Under the pieces are notes generated by a model, which did no database searches, had not been told where the DNA came from, and worked only from the letters and a program-made list of their open reading frames with translations. From Rhynchonema sp. JSB1_4 (taxonomy: Eukaryota > Nematoda > Chromadorea > Monhysterida > Xyalidae), in NCBI GenBank assembly GCA_030248065.1, contig JASAMV010007296.1:1-64000 (forward strand): a DNA stretch of 64,000 nt, given 5' to 3'. A program made the translations under genes and the position numbers. The first letter of the stretch is position 1. Every line of letters starts with the position of its first letter. Shown in pieces: positions 24,892 to 39,174 of this stretch.

Positions 24892-25097
24892 TCGATAAAT
24901 AATGTCAAAGCAAAGTTTTCGTTGCATTAACTAATCCACAATCGACACGGACGCCGCACTTTCAAAACAAGTCTCTGCCCACACATCGCGAACCTCCCCG
25001 GAAGCAAAAAACTTTTTTTTGCATCACGGCACACGTCCGTTTGCATCAAACGTTAATCACCGATTCATGTCTGAATTGTGAGACATCGTCAATCACC

Positions 25098-25459
25098 TCA
25101 AAAGTTGATGATCCCATTTTGGTCGGTACTTTCGAATGTTTCGTAGCTTGGTTCAGAGACGAAGTTGAATTGATTTTCAATGACATTAACTGCAGCCTTG
25201 ATCAGGAACAAGTGGCGCACCAAGCTATCGTCAGTGTCAATGTCATCCAAAGCCAAAATACGCAGCACTTCATAAACAACTCTAGTGAGAATGTGGGTAT
25301 AATGCTTGTGGTCATTTTCATGCCCCCGTCATCCCATTAAACTGCTGTGGTCAACAATACTCAATGTCTACAACTATGTTTCTTTTAACTCTGCGATGTT
25401 GACCTTGACTTGAACACATGGATCACTACAGAGATGATGCTCAAAGGTGTGCATAGCTG
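25098..25459 (-). CDS. putative last two exons of an unrecognised gene
   Basis: Two segments join in phase: 25459-25404 (acceptor TTGCAG, donor AG|GTCAAC) and 25281-25098 (acceptor CTCACTAG, stop TGA). The second encodes YEVLRILALDDIDTDDSLV and IKAAVNVIENQFNFVSEPS, a mixed amphipathic sequence that looks like real protein, but I do not recognise it. The supporting evidence is coding character and phase only. It would be convergent with the plus-strand exon ending at 24891. Confidence 0.35.
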
Positions 25460-27527
25460 CTGCAACGGAAGTTAGTTCAAGAAAAAATTGATTATACTTT
25501 GTTGTCGCACAACAACCTCAAATAAATAGAATAGGCATTGCGCAACTTGAAGTATAAATCACCGATAAAGATTGATCTCATTAGTTATGTAGGTATACTA
25601 CAAGTCCACACATGCATGCACGTTGGTGCACCGAGACAAAAAGGGCCATCGCTCGATAAAACATGAATGCACACCAGGGAGCTATTGTTGGGTCGCAAAA
25701 GTCGACCATGTTGCTTTGATCAGATGTTGATGAAATTTCTATTAAAATAAGACGAAGATGAACAACATATCTGCAACGTGTGATTTTGGGAGGCGGGATA
25801 TCCGCCTTTATCAGTGTAACTCAATAATGCACGCAGTCATTGGCTTACATGCATGTGCTGCATGTGCATGGGGTTGCGAATTTTGTGACTCAGTGTTTTG
25901 ATATTAGTTTACATGAACTTGAACTTATCGTTGCAACGAATATTGCTGCCCCGGCCTTAACAATAACATTGACGCAAGATCTCGTGTCTCCTGAGATTTT
26001 CGTGCACACACACACGCTCCGAAAGAAGTCCCATTGCCAACTTTGGAACTAATATGTCAATAATATGTAAGACACGATACTCTTTAGTTAGTTCTTGCTG
26101 TGATCAACTCCACGACACGCTAAAGCAATATATTCGAACCGTCTATAGTTTAGTGAAGCGCATATCCAATTCAGATGATTAGTACATCATGTCACATGCG
26201 GTGCGGTCTAATCTTCCGCTATCGCTCGTGCGTGGTGAGCGGTGACCGAAATAAAACTTGCACGCGTCCCAGAAGGGAATTTTGCAACAATCATCCATAG
26301 TTTGAGCAGTGCTGCTTGCTTTATATGATGATAAAAACGTTCCATAAAAATCCAGATTGGCTGGCCCAGACTTATTATGTATAGCTTGTTGTGCAATTAT
26401 AATTTTTTTGTTGACAACGTGAATCCCAGCCATGAAAAACTTTCTAATGACTTTCGACTTGGTTCATTTTGGTTGCCTCGTGCTTCATTTTACGTGTGAT
26501 GCAACCAGACAAGTTCCTAAATTTGTACTTGTCATGTAATCTCCTAGTCATAATAAAAGATTTTGATTCTTTTTATTATTCTCTGTGTAGTTGAAAGCGA
26601 GCCACTTTCATCCTGATGTATGCGCAAGGTTTCGCCGATTTTTCCGCCTGAGACGAACTGAATAAGTGCATTATGTTTACCTCATACAGCAGAGGAGGTG
26701 TCGTTTGCTCTTTTTGATGAAAGACTCATTTTTCCGCTAGAAATACGGGAAGCCACTTAAAACATCCTTTCTTTGGAACATATATACTTGCCAGAATGCG
26801 TGAATTCTTCTTAAAAAGTGTCTGGCTAAACCCTCGTCATTACGCATGATCACAAACCTTGACTTTGACTCTATTAGATCATGTTTGCACTTTCGATTGC
26901 GTAAAATGCAAATAAAATTTTTGAAGGAAATCGTTTAGTGGCTAAATTTTATATCCTCAATGTTATTGTACCGACTGGCGCGCTTGTTAAGTTCACTGTC
27001 CTGCCCTGACCTCTGACAATTTTCAAGAGTTTATGCTTTATATTTTTCACATTTAGTTTTTTTCACAAACTGAGAGTATTATTTTCAGCCCGACATGGAC
27101 ATGGAATGACCATAAAATGACTTGAAGCCTAACTTGAGAATTGATTCCAAAACAAAACATGAATCGAAGTTTGCTTTTGAGGACCGGCCTCTTGCTGTTG
27201 TACAGGGTCTTACGTGCTGCGGCAGCGCTTCACGTTACAAGTGGGTCCTGATGTCAGAAATTTTCTCGCACAAATTTTATCAGTTCTGAGGTTGTAAAAT
27301 TTATCACTGATTGGTGAATAAATTTACCTTGCGCGCACTGTGCTAATATTCTAAAGGTCGGTTTATACTCTCCCCCCGGGGAAAAATGTCCCCCCCCTCG
27401 CCCAAAGGGGAGAAAAACGGGGCAGGGAGCGAACGGAGGGGGGCAACCCCCCCCAACACCCCCCCCGGCCGTGACTTCTCCGGATTTTGACCTACTTCCG
27501 GAAGTAGAAGAATAAAATCGCCCCCAG
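25460..27527. other. region without identified exons; contains a C/G homopolymer-rich patch
   Basis: No convincing exon. It may hold the missing 5' exons of the ZP-domain gene, since that gene's first recognised exon starts mid-domain. Around 27366-27480 the plus strand has repeated CCCCCC and GGGG tracts, unlike its surroundings and reminiscent of the repeat cluster at 53-54 kb. Confidence 0.4.
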
Positions 27528-30500
27528 ATTCGACCGTCAAATGTGACCCGGAGCAGATGCATGTGTTCTTCGAGTTCGGTGAGCCGTTTTATGGCACGAT
27601 CTACGCCGAGGGCTATCACCAGGAGAAACACTGCCGCATTTACGGCGAGGGCAGTCGAAAACTGGCAATGTCACTGCACATCAACAATCAACAGCATCAG
27701 GATCCCTATTGTGGCATGGAATTGGATGAAGTGAGTGATTTCTATTTCAAGCCGTGAAAGTGGGCATGATAAGAAAGTTGACTTTCGTGATTGCGTTGCT
27801 GCTTTTCCTGGCTGTCATCGAGATTTTCATCATATGCCACACAATATGTCCATGTGGATCATTCTCGCACTGACGATGTCCTGGTGCACCGTCCGCCCGT
27901 GAAAACCAAACGAAAATCAGTGCTCGTGGATCACTTTTTTCCAATAGTTAGAGTTAGGTGAAACCCCGTGTTTTATCGATCCAGTTGCATCGGCCACTTG
28001 AACAATCAAATGCGACGATTCGGCCCCGGAACCTGCATTCGGCTCACTAGCGATTCGAGCCGGGAGTTTTGATTCTCACCGACCCAGACCAACTCTGAGA
28101 ATAAGATTGTGGTAGTTGTCAGTTCTAAATTTCCTTATCAGAAGAAAATCATGCGTCAAGGTTCTCACCCAAGAAGCGTTATGATCTGCAGGTTCATCGG
28201 TGCACGTTACTCATATCCAAAACTTCCATTTTCAGGCAACACAAGAGTTCCGTGTCGGTCTGTTAGTGAGCGAACAGCGTGACATCCTTGTTGATGGCGT
28301 GCGTGAATTCCAAGTGCACTGTTCGTATGAGTTGAATGATGTCACACTCAAACTGCCTGCAATCAGGGGCATTCAAATTGGGTCTGTAAGACTTTTTGGC
28401 TCTGTTATTGTTCATTCGAGCACACATTTCCTTGAGAGCCAACGGTGTCACAGGTTTGTGGGTTCAACACACGTCAAAATCGGGCAAGAATCTCCAGTCG
28501 CAGGTTGACCCAGCAATCGACAAGAAGAGCCACACATTACGTAGCAGCGAGGTCAAGGTGTCGAGCCCACTTAGTCAGAACCTTGACCGAGCTACGTATC
28601 AGCGCCAAAGATTGTTGTTGTTATCATGTCCATCGGTTTGGCATCGCACTCTTCCTGTTTTCACATTGCCCAGTTATACCTTTCCAGTCAGTCCCAAGAC
28701 TCTCCAAAACGAAAGAAAACGATCATCAAAGGTGCCGGCCAGGGCATCCTGCCGGTTGTGGAGATGGCGGTCAGAGAGGGCTGGGGCATTGAGGGAAAGA
28801 GGGTGCAGGTAGCTGCTATTGGACAACCGATATCACTCGATGTTTATCTGTCGGATAATGGTTGGTGGCTGATGCTTCAAAAAGTGGCATGTTAATAAAG
28901 TGACTGGCATAAGGAACTAGGTACATATATAAAGGTGCAGTCTACCCTTTTTTATACATACATTGTGAGATGATCTGGGGGGCACGCCATTTTGGCGAAG
29001 TTCAGCACAGGATGGAAAAGTGTGATTGACAGATTTGGAACCAAAATATCGGTTTTAAAGGTTCACCCTACAGATAGATCTTTTTATCCCGGTTTTCATC
29101 TAGAAGATCGCCCGTGAAACTGAGCTACACACACAGTAGTAAGACAACTGTATACAATGAATTATTGCAGTTCCATACGATTTCATAATCTTCAACTGCA
29201 TCGCACATGATGGAACGCGCACGCCGAGTGGCACGATAACACTCGTCGACGACAGAGGGTCTGGTTTCTCAACATTTCTACATTTATTGAAACATCAGCC
29301 AGCTTGACATCATGCGCGTTTCCAGGTGCGCCCAAATCATTGAACGAGTGCAAGAGGGCACCGTCCAATCGACCCTCGACCATCGAGCAGTCAAACACAC
29401 ACATTTGCACATGAGAGGCTTCCAGTTCTCCACCACCGACGTCGTCAACTTTGAATGTCAAATACGACCATGTCTGAATCGCTGCAATATTACGGTTGGC
29501 TTGCTGATGTTTCAATATTCAACGTTTGCGTTACCCCTGATGTCATGATTCCAGTCCACTTTAGAGATGTTTACCTTTTGGTTACCATTCCCTTTGTGAG
29601 TGCTCTTCTCGTGACTACTGAGTGACCACAAATGGCGGCCTGTTAATATCATGTAGAGGATGAGATGAGGAGGGAAAACCTCAGGTTCCTTTTTCGCAAA
29701 ATTTCCATGACTTTGGTAGCAATGCGGTGATCACAAACTCGCGAAACGAACTGGCGGTCATGTGAAGCGATCGGTGACGCACAGGGACATGTACAGATTG
29801 AATGAAGTGGCGGAGGATGATGATTTGGAGTTGGAGGTGGGCAGTTTTTGTTCTGAAGTGTTTTGTTGGTGTCACCAAGCCGCCGATGGACATCATGATA
29901 ACAGAACTGTGAGATGATTTTCTCTGATGTCTGCAAAACGTAAAAGTTCGACCAAGGTTCGTGGAACCAAAACAACATGGAGTCGATTTGCTAGCAAGGA
30001 ACAAAGTTATAGCGTTTATCATTTTGGAACTGCAAGTTTTGTTTGTTGCACTTCAGACGAGCATCGTTATGCTGCCTGAGGAGGGTGGACCATATGCACA
30101 GAGTCATCCGATTAACCAACAGCCAGGTAATCGAATGATCCCGTTCCCAAAGCTGGATCTACAACGAAATCAGATCATGGAGCAATACGCCAGACATCAA
30201 CCTTATGCACCTGGTGGGAACATAATTGCTTGTTTTTCTATTTTGAAATAAGTTACAAAAAGGTTCATTATAATTTCAGATTACAACCAATCGAAGCGCT
30301 ATACTAAGCCGGCACCGAGAATTCAGCACAGGCCCGTCACGCCTTATGCTCAACAGCCGGATAGTCGGAGTCGAAACATCGATAAACGATTAATGGACGA
30401 ACGGGGTTTGAAATTTGGAAATTGTTGATATTTTATAATGTTTTCTCCTTTTTCGTCGGCTGGCTCAAGTGAGCTTAAATTACCCTTAAATTGAGCTCCC

Positions 30501-30935
30501 GCGCCGCCTAACACACTCTTGTTATCATGTTTGCTGGCGGTAGAGGGACTCATGATGCTCTGCTCCAAAGCCATCTGCAAAAAAGCGCACCCGTTTTTAC
30601 AGACGGAGAGACAGGTGGTGCATCAGGGCATCGATGTCATTGTATAAACCGGTTCCGTTGCAGACTATCACCGTCCGTTCAAATCAGCGGCCAAATCACT
30701 CGATCATTTTCTAACCAATGACCGTGATAGTGGATCATCCGATTCTGGTTCGGGCCCATTGATGGGATCCACTTCGATCTCCACCGTAGCGATCGCTATC
30801 AGCGGCTTGGTGATCACAATTCTGCTCATTGTCTGTGCTGCCAGCGCGGTGTCGCTCTACACGCGCGGACCAAATCAATTTTATTCAAATTCGCTAAGTC
30901 GAATGAGCTTGAGCTCGCGGTCGAGTAATGCTTAG
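27528..30935 (+). CDS. ZP-domain transmembrane protein, cuticlin-like (5' end not found)
   Basis: ZP proteins polymerise into apical extracellular matrix and, in nematodes, cuticle. Nine exons join in phase: 27528-27730, 28236-28385, 28454-28503, 28688-28860, 29171-29258, 29326-29494, 30057-30213, 30280-30405, 30664-30935. The first carries the ZP-N signature (VKCDPEQMHVFFEFGEPFYG then IYAEGYHQEKHC), exon 2 a conserved Cys (VHCSYELND), exons 4-6 the ZP-C part (VEMAVREGWG, VAAIGQPISLDVYLSDN, VPYDFIIFNCIAHDG, VVNFECQIRPCLNRCN). A low-complexity Pro/Gln/Arg segment follows with a basic site (NIDKR) that could be a furin-type cleavage site, then a helix (STVAIAISGLVITILLIV) and a Ser-rich tail ending TAG. 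The first exon begins in phase 1, so signal peptide and earlier exons lie upstream. A 12- to 65-base extra exon near 30600 is possible but not needed for phase. Confidence 0.85.
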
Positions 30936-33682
30936 ATATACCGTATTTTCTGCAATAGCTTGATCTCCTGTTTGGTTACGACTCACGATATCTACTGTCT
31001 GTTTTCCTCAAATGCATCTAAAAATTTAGAAAGCCTCTCTCTCTCAGAGGGTGCCAAAAAAAATCTATACAGAGGCCCTGGGCTTCTATTGGAGAAAATA
31101 CGGTACAGTTATTTTCTGGGTTCTAAGTATCGTGTCGGTTTTATATATTTCATTGTTTTTAAATTTTGATGTTTGTGAAAATATATTGATCTCAGTGCTT
31201 GTCAATCATGAAAATGATTATGTTTTTTCCTTCCACATCCGTTATAATTTTATTGAACGTAAACAGATATTTCTATTTCCTATCAAATCAGCAGAATTCA
31301 TTTATGTGAAGTGTAGAGCTTTTATTGAACCTTCGTGTGTTGTTTTATGGTCTTTGGTCGTTTCGTGGGATTATTGTGGTTGTGCAATTTGGTGACAGAT
31401 TATTTTTGTTGTTACTCAGAGAATTTGAGTAGCGATAAATCGATTTAAGGATGTTTTTCGTCTGGTGGAAAGAATGAACTCTGCATTCACACTCTTGTTT
31501 TAAATCCGCTTTCAATTTTTGCGAAACTCGGGCACGACAGTCATAAAATAATGTAACTTTGCGTTACGATCACAGTAAAAATGGCAATAAAAAACTAACG
31601 CGCAGGAAAAATAAATAAAATAAAACTAAAAGCACCGCACGTGCAGTGGTGACAGAGATGCATAAACGAAACACCATGGAGGTCAACGCCTAAAAATACC
31701 AGCGGAACAGCTATAATTGCGGAATATTGGTGCTGTGCGTGGCATCCATACAATTGTTGCCAAAGCAAGGGGCACTCAAGTTTTTGTCGTGGGCGAGAAA
31801 ACTTGAAATGTGTACATATTTAGAACTTCATGCACGCGATACTAAATTTTCAAATAAACCGTGCGCGCCGAGCGCGAGAAAATTCCGCTCGTATGCCGGG
31901 GAACGATCAACTAATTTGATTAATTTTGACTTGTTTGTGTCGTCGTAGTGCCTAACCATTTAGCGCGCGATGTTACCCACACGCACGATAGAAATCGACA
32001 ACAATAAACCGCAAAGCGTACACCACGTTCACGACTTGGGTGGGAAGGGTTCGGCCGGGTTAGCGAGGATCAGCAATGAAACGAATGTTTGTGGTCACGC
32101 TGATGTTTCACTGTGGCTTGGAGAAATACACAACATGAACGGCATTGTATCTCAACTGGAGACTGTCACTCCTGTTATCATGCCCATTAGCCTGCTAGGA
32201 TCGCAAATAAACGCCTCTGGACTTCCGTTAATCCGGCCCCTATTGCAAGAGCTCTCATCGTATCCCGGTTGTAAACGTGCGTGTGGCCCAGACGTAGTGC
32301 TATACATACTTATGCACAAGATATGAAATTGCGTAACAAAACCGTTAAAAAGCGCTACTGCAATGAATTTTCGTAGAAAATCAAAACTGGTGTCTCACGC
32401 GTGCACAACTTACATGGTTTCTGTCAAGTCCAGTTACCAAGGATGTGGAAAATTGCTCCAAATCTCATTTTTTTAATTTTTTCCTGATATCGATATCCCA
32501 AGTTTGATAATACGGTAAAATCGGAGTATTATGTGTTGCACATAATAGGTATACATTTATCTCGCCAATATCAGCGTAAGCGCACGTGTGTGTGTGTGTG
32601 TGAACAGTAGTTCTTTCAACGCGCGACACCACTATTCTCAATTTAGAGCCTGAAGTATCGGTTTCAATTTGTCATTCAAGCGTGCTGTAATTGGCATCCG
32701 TTACATTTACGCATCCACCGATGTTTCTATAAAAGCGGATCAAAAATAGAAAGTTGGTCAGTTTAGCGCTTCTACCTAACAAGATTTAGAAGTGAGGCTA
32801 GATCTAACTATCGATTTGAGCTCACCGTTTGCAACAATTTTTTAACGAGAAACACTTTTAGGAAGATTATCTTACAAAGATCTGATAATGTGGAAGTACC
32901 TAGTTTTGTAAAATAAATTGTTCAATGCGCGCAATGCACAAACATCGCCAAGGTCAGTTCATGAAAAAAGCTCAAAAATGGGGTTGCGCGCGGCATGCTG
33001 AGTCTGAAAAAACACCTGTGACGTCTCACAAACGCACGCAATCATGTGCGCGCTCGGATGTTTTTTGCCTCAAAAAATTCAATCGGCGATGTTCTAGACT
33101 AAATTAAGAACGCTTCCAACGCCCATGTATTTGGGCACTTATCTCGCTCGTGGCCGTATTAGGGAGCCGACAATACATCGACCAAACATGGAATCCCGAG
33201 ATCGGCCAGTACCGCATTATATCCGGGTCATGTACCGCAGCAGGTACCGCAAGTCCAGATCATGTCCTGTGCCGTACCTGCCTGACATATGATATGCGAC
33301 CTGTTTGTGCTATTCATCACAGTTTCCATTCCCACACTCTGATTTCGAGGTGTTTTTTGTCCACTCAGCGCCCTTAATTTTCTGTTTTGATTGGAAAACG
33401 CTGTATAAATTGGCATGGGATTGGCTTTTGTAATCAGTGTTCAGTTTGGACGTTCGCGTTTTGCCATTTGTTCGGATTTAGTCCCCAGTATCTACAGTTC
33501 AGCTTCGAGGTATCCACTTTAAGGACGTACTTTCAATTTGGACGATTTGGGTGCTTTGTGGTGGTTAGAGTCCTCCAATTTGGACGATACCCATAACAAC
33601 AAAAATTTTTGTGTTTTGCACCGTCACCAAGTCTCTAAACTTATTTCCAGATTAGTACCCAAGTAATAGAATACTAATACAC
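30936..33682. other. AT-rich intergenic region, no gene seen
   Basis: A 118-residue open frame at 31970-32326 (+) has no family resemblance or splice context and is left out. An SSR of GT units lies near 32587-32603. The region presumably includes the ZP gene's 3' UTR and the first collagen promoter. Confidence 0.5.
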
Positions 33683-35800
<2,118 letters not shown>

Positions 35801-35907
35801 TGGGTGACAGAGAAATATCAAGAAAATGATTTGAGACACACAAGCAGATTCTTCAGCAAAGTCACCTATTTCTTTCTTCATCTTTGGTTTTTGTGGTAAT
35901 ACATGAT

Positions 35908-35913
35908 AATAAA
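35908..35913 (+). terminator. polyadenylation signal for collagen 1
   Basis: AATAAA 108 bases after the predicted stop codon, in an AT-rich 3' UTR. Confidence 0.6.
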
Positions 35914-37071
35914 ATGCCGTAATTTCGAATCAGCCAACTTTTATAGAAACATCGATCTATTACTTTTTTATGCGGCCCACATTATTTTCATCGCGTTCAT
36001 TGCGATCCAAGTGACTGTTGTGGGATAAAAAGGCAACAGATAAGGAATAGTTGTGTTGTGACGTTGATCGTCGTCAGACACGGACCCTCGGCCTGTCTCA
36101 CAAATGCCAATTAGGAACAAGGTATCGTGTGAAATTACCCGCTGCATAACAAAATCAAATCTGGGTTAACAGCGCACGGAAAAGAAAAATACCGATCACA
36201 TCACAGTAACACATGCAAAATCAACACCGCAACTGTGGTGGGACCGTTTTAAAACGGGTGTGACCCAAAAACAAAAAGGATGTGCGTACCGCGGATTACC
36301 CGCCGCACAAACGCACACAAAATGCACGCCAACAAACAAAACAACCACCACTTTGAACGATCGCGGAGTGCCGCGGTGCCGTTACTTCGACAAAGAATCA
36401 CAAACCATGTGACGTCTGCACTATCAGTGGCGAGACGAGTACTAATGAAGCGAACTGTTGTTTCACAAAGACCAGATCAGGATAAAAGAACGGTCACCGA
36501 GGCCAGTGAAAATTGTTGTCGCTCGTAAGATTTCCATGTTGCATGTTCTCCTGTTTTTTTTGTACCATGTCAACGTCACTGTACAAAAGTGACTTGAAAT
36601 ATGGTTTCCGTTGCGCGTTTTTCGCTTGAGCACATTGGGCATAAACAGTTCATGACACAGTTTTTTGGTTGCATGCGCAACCCTGGCCTAATCGCGTGAG
36701 CGCCCGTACAAATGTAATGATGGATATGAATAAATTTCCCGCGCACAGAAAAACGTGCCGTCGCTATATAATCAGCATAACCAGCCGCCAGACTATCATT
36801 TTGACCCGTAGGGTTTTTCTGCCCCATTTCACTAGAAGAGTTGCTAAATGGTTCGAACAGCCAGCACCAAGGACTTTATTTGAAATGTTCTGATTCAAGT
36901 TCTAGCGAAACATCAGCTGGTTGCGACTTCACCCGCTTAATTTCATGGGCAATGTGTGGAAATCTGACTCGCTGATGCTCCAACAGAATGACATAAATTT
37001 GGTACTTACTCAGAACTACATTTTTTGAATCAGCATCTCTTTCCAGCCAGCCCCTCGCCACGTTCGCCAAA
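35914..37071. promoter_or_regulatory. spacer between collagens, probable promoter of collagen 2
   Basis: No coding exon seen. TATATAA occurs near 36765, about 300 bases before the ATG, and a TTTCCAG acceptor-like site lies near 37046. Together they would allow a TATA promoter plus a 5' UTR intron or spliced-leader acceptor. This is inferred from motifs alone. Confidence 0.3.
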
Positions 37072-38765
37072 ATGAGTTACTATTCGCAGCACAAAGCTGC
37101 CGTCATAAGTGCATGCGTGAGCACAGCGTGCTTGGCCGCCCTAATGTTCACACTGCCAATGTTGTACTACAAATTGGCCAGCACGCAAACAAACGTGGAG
37201 GCGAGAATGGCCAAATTCAGGGTTGGTCTTCTTTAGATGTTCAGGATTAATTATTTAATGAGAAAAATGTAAATAAAAATACATGCGATTTTTTGAAGGC
37301 GTCATCGAAAGAAATCTGGGCGACCGTTGTTGACGCGCAACGCGGAGGCTCGACCAAGCAGAAACGTCAATGTAAGTTTAATTTTTAGAACTTTTTCCAC
37401 AAACAAATAAAACGTCCCAATAACTTTAATTTTCGACATTTCAGGGGGCGGGTGTGAGTTACCTAGGACCTCATTAACTTTGCTTAATGTATTTTGTCAT
37501 GTTCGTTTAACAGGGAAACTGCCAAAGAAATTCCCTGCTGCAAACAGTTGCTAATATTTTGAACCCATTGCAGATGGTGGCTCTGGCTCTGCGTTCATCA
37601 ACGATCCAACGCTGACGGCCACATGCACCAGTAAGTTGCGAACGAAAAAGTTTTTGGTAGAAATTAACAAACCACCTTATAATCGGTTGCTAATTAATTA
37701 ATTAATTGTTAATTATCAACATACGATTTACAGCCTGCGTCCGCCTCACGTGTCCGCCTGGTCCGCCCGGTCCCCCTGGTGTGGACGGTCCGCCCGGAGC
37801 GGCCGGACTCGGCGGCCGACACGGCAAACCTGGTCTTGACGGCTTGGACATTCAGTCAGAACAGAACGTGCCATCGTTCCCATGGTATGGTAAATCGTCA
37901 TTTTTTGTGCTTATGCAGTTTGAATTACTCCTTTGCATACAAATGCACCTCAAGCCTCGTTTTTCAGTGTCCTCTGTCCGCCAGGTCCGCCCGGCGCCCG
38001 TGGTCCGCAAGGAGAACAGGGACGTGTTGGTCGCAGCGGACCGCACGGTCACGATGGACTGCCAGGCACTCCAGGTATAGAGTACGAACTTATTTTGTCA
38101 GGAAATGGGAAATTTGTATAAAACTGTGCTCATAATTTCAACACGACAGGCCGCCCCGGCGACCAGGGAGATGCCGGTGAGTCAGGTGAGCCCGGTACAC
38201 CTGGCGACCCAGGACCAAAGGGTCTGCCCGGAGATGACGCCATCGGTGGACGAGGAATCAAGGGACCGCCTGGACCACCCGGACCTCGAGGTTTGTGAGA
38301 AAGCTGTACTTCAATTGAAAATGTGCATGTGGTTATGGAGATCGCAAACAAGCTTCTTACATCCATTTTCAGGACCGAAAGGCCCACCCGGCTCAAACGG
38401 AGTGCCATCGAACAGCCCCGGTCGCACCGGACCACAAGGTCCACAGGGACCACCCGGCAAACCCGGAAAGGTAAAAAATTACTCATTTTCCCGAGTATGT
38501 TTTGGGATTGAAATATTCGTTTTTTTCCAACAAACCAAGCGAATAACTACATAATTCCACTTTTCAGCGCGGTCTGCCCGGTCCGCCAGGTCCGCGCGGC
38601 CCCGAGGGTGCCCCAGGTGACGCGGCCGGCTACTGTCCGTCCAATTGTGGTGTGCAACGGCTGATTGCACCGTCCGTCGCGGACATACAACGTGTCCAAC
38701 AGAATCCGTTCTACGGCGGACAGCCGCGACGACCACATGGTGGCGGAGGGGGCAGTGGATATTGA
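37072..38765 (+). CDS. col: nematode cuticle collagen (paralogue 2)
   Basis: Nine exons close in frame: 37072-37221, 37299-37371, 37445-37453, 37574-37630, 37734-37884, 37968-38074, 38150-38290, 38373-38470, 38568-38765; 327 residues. It is a tandem paralogue of the preceding collagen: same N-terminal domain ([20 protein letters not shown]), processing box [41 protein letters not shown] block, and [17 protein letters not shown] before a short basic Gly-rich tail. Most exon borders and phases match; the short and long Gly-X-Y blocks joined by one intron in paralogue 1 are continuous in exon 5 here. The 9-base third exon (37445-37453) is unusual: it has good splice sites and keeps phase, but skipping it also keeps phase. 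Confidence 0.93.
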
Positions 38766-39174
38766 GGACAACGTGTGATGAGCCATCTTTAGGACCTTGT
38801 CATTTCACTGATAACGACTTTTAATTTTGTAAGCAAGACGTTGACAGTTAGAAAGATATAAATTTACAATTAGTAACGCTTCGTACACAAAGTGCAAGCT
38901 TGGTTGGTATGTTTCGTTTCACCAAAAATTCCACAGTAAAAAGTTACTCTTTTGCTATTTATGATTTTCATTACCAATTTCAACGGTTCGACAACATTTT
39001 TTTAAATTTATCAGTAAGCTGCGCCATACCTGTGTACCTACCTCTTGATCATATTGTTTTACAAATTACAAAGTAATCAAAAACCTGTTCGATGAAAGTT
39101 ATCAAGTAAAGTTATCATTCGTTAATAATCTATTGCGGAACTGTTTTCTACGTGCGAAGCATGACAAAAAGTAT
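38766..39174. other. converging 3' ends of collagen 2 and carboxypeptidase Q
   Basis: AT-rich, no gene and no standard AATAAA recognised on either strand; variant polyadenylation signals are probably used. Confidence 0.4.

Noticed and set aside
25041..25340. 99-residue open frame on the plus strand
   Set aside because: The opposite strand in the same interval has the more protein-like sequence with matching splice phases, so this frame is most likely a shadow.
27254..27631. 125-residue minus-strand open frame over C-rich sequence
   Set aside because: It is Gly/Pro low complexity produced by homopolymer tracts and overlaps a well-supported ZP exon on the other strand.
31970..32326. 118-residue open frame on the plus strand
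   Set aside because: No family resemblance, no signal peptide or domain pattern, and no splice or polyadenylation context.
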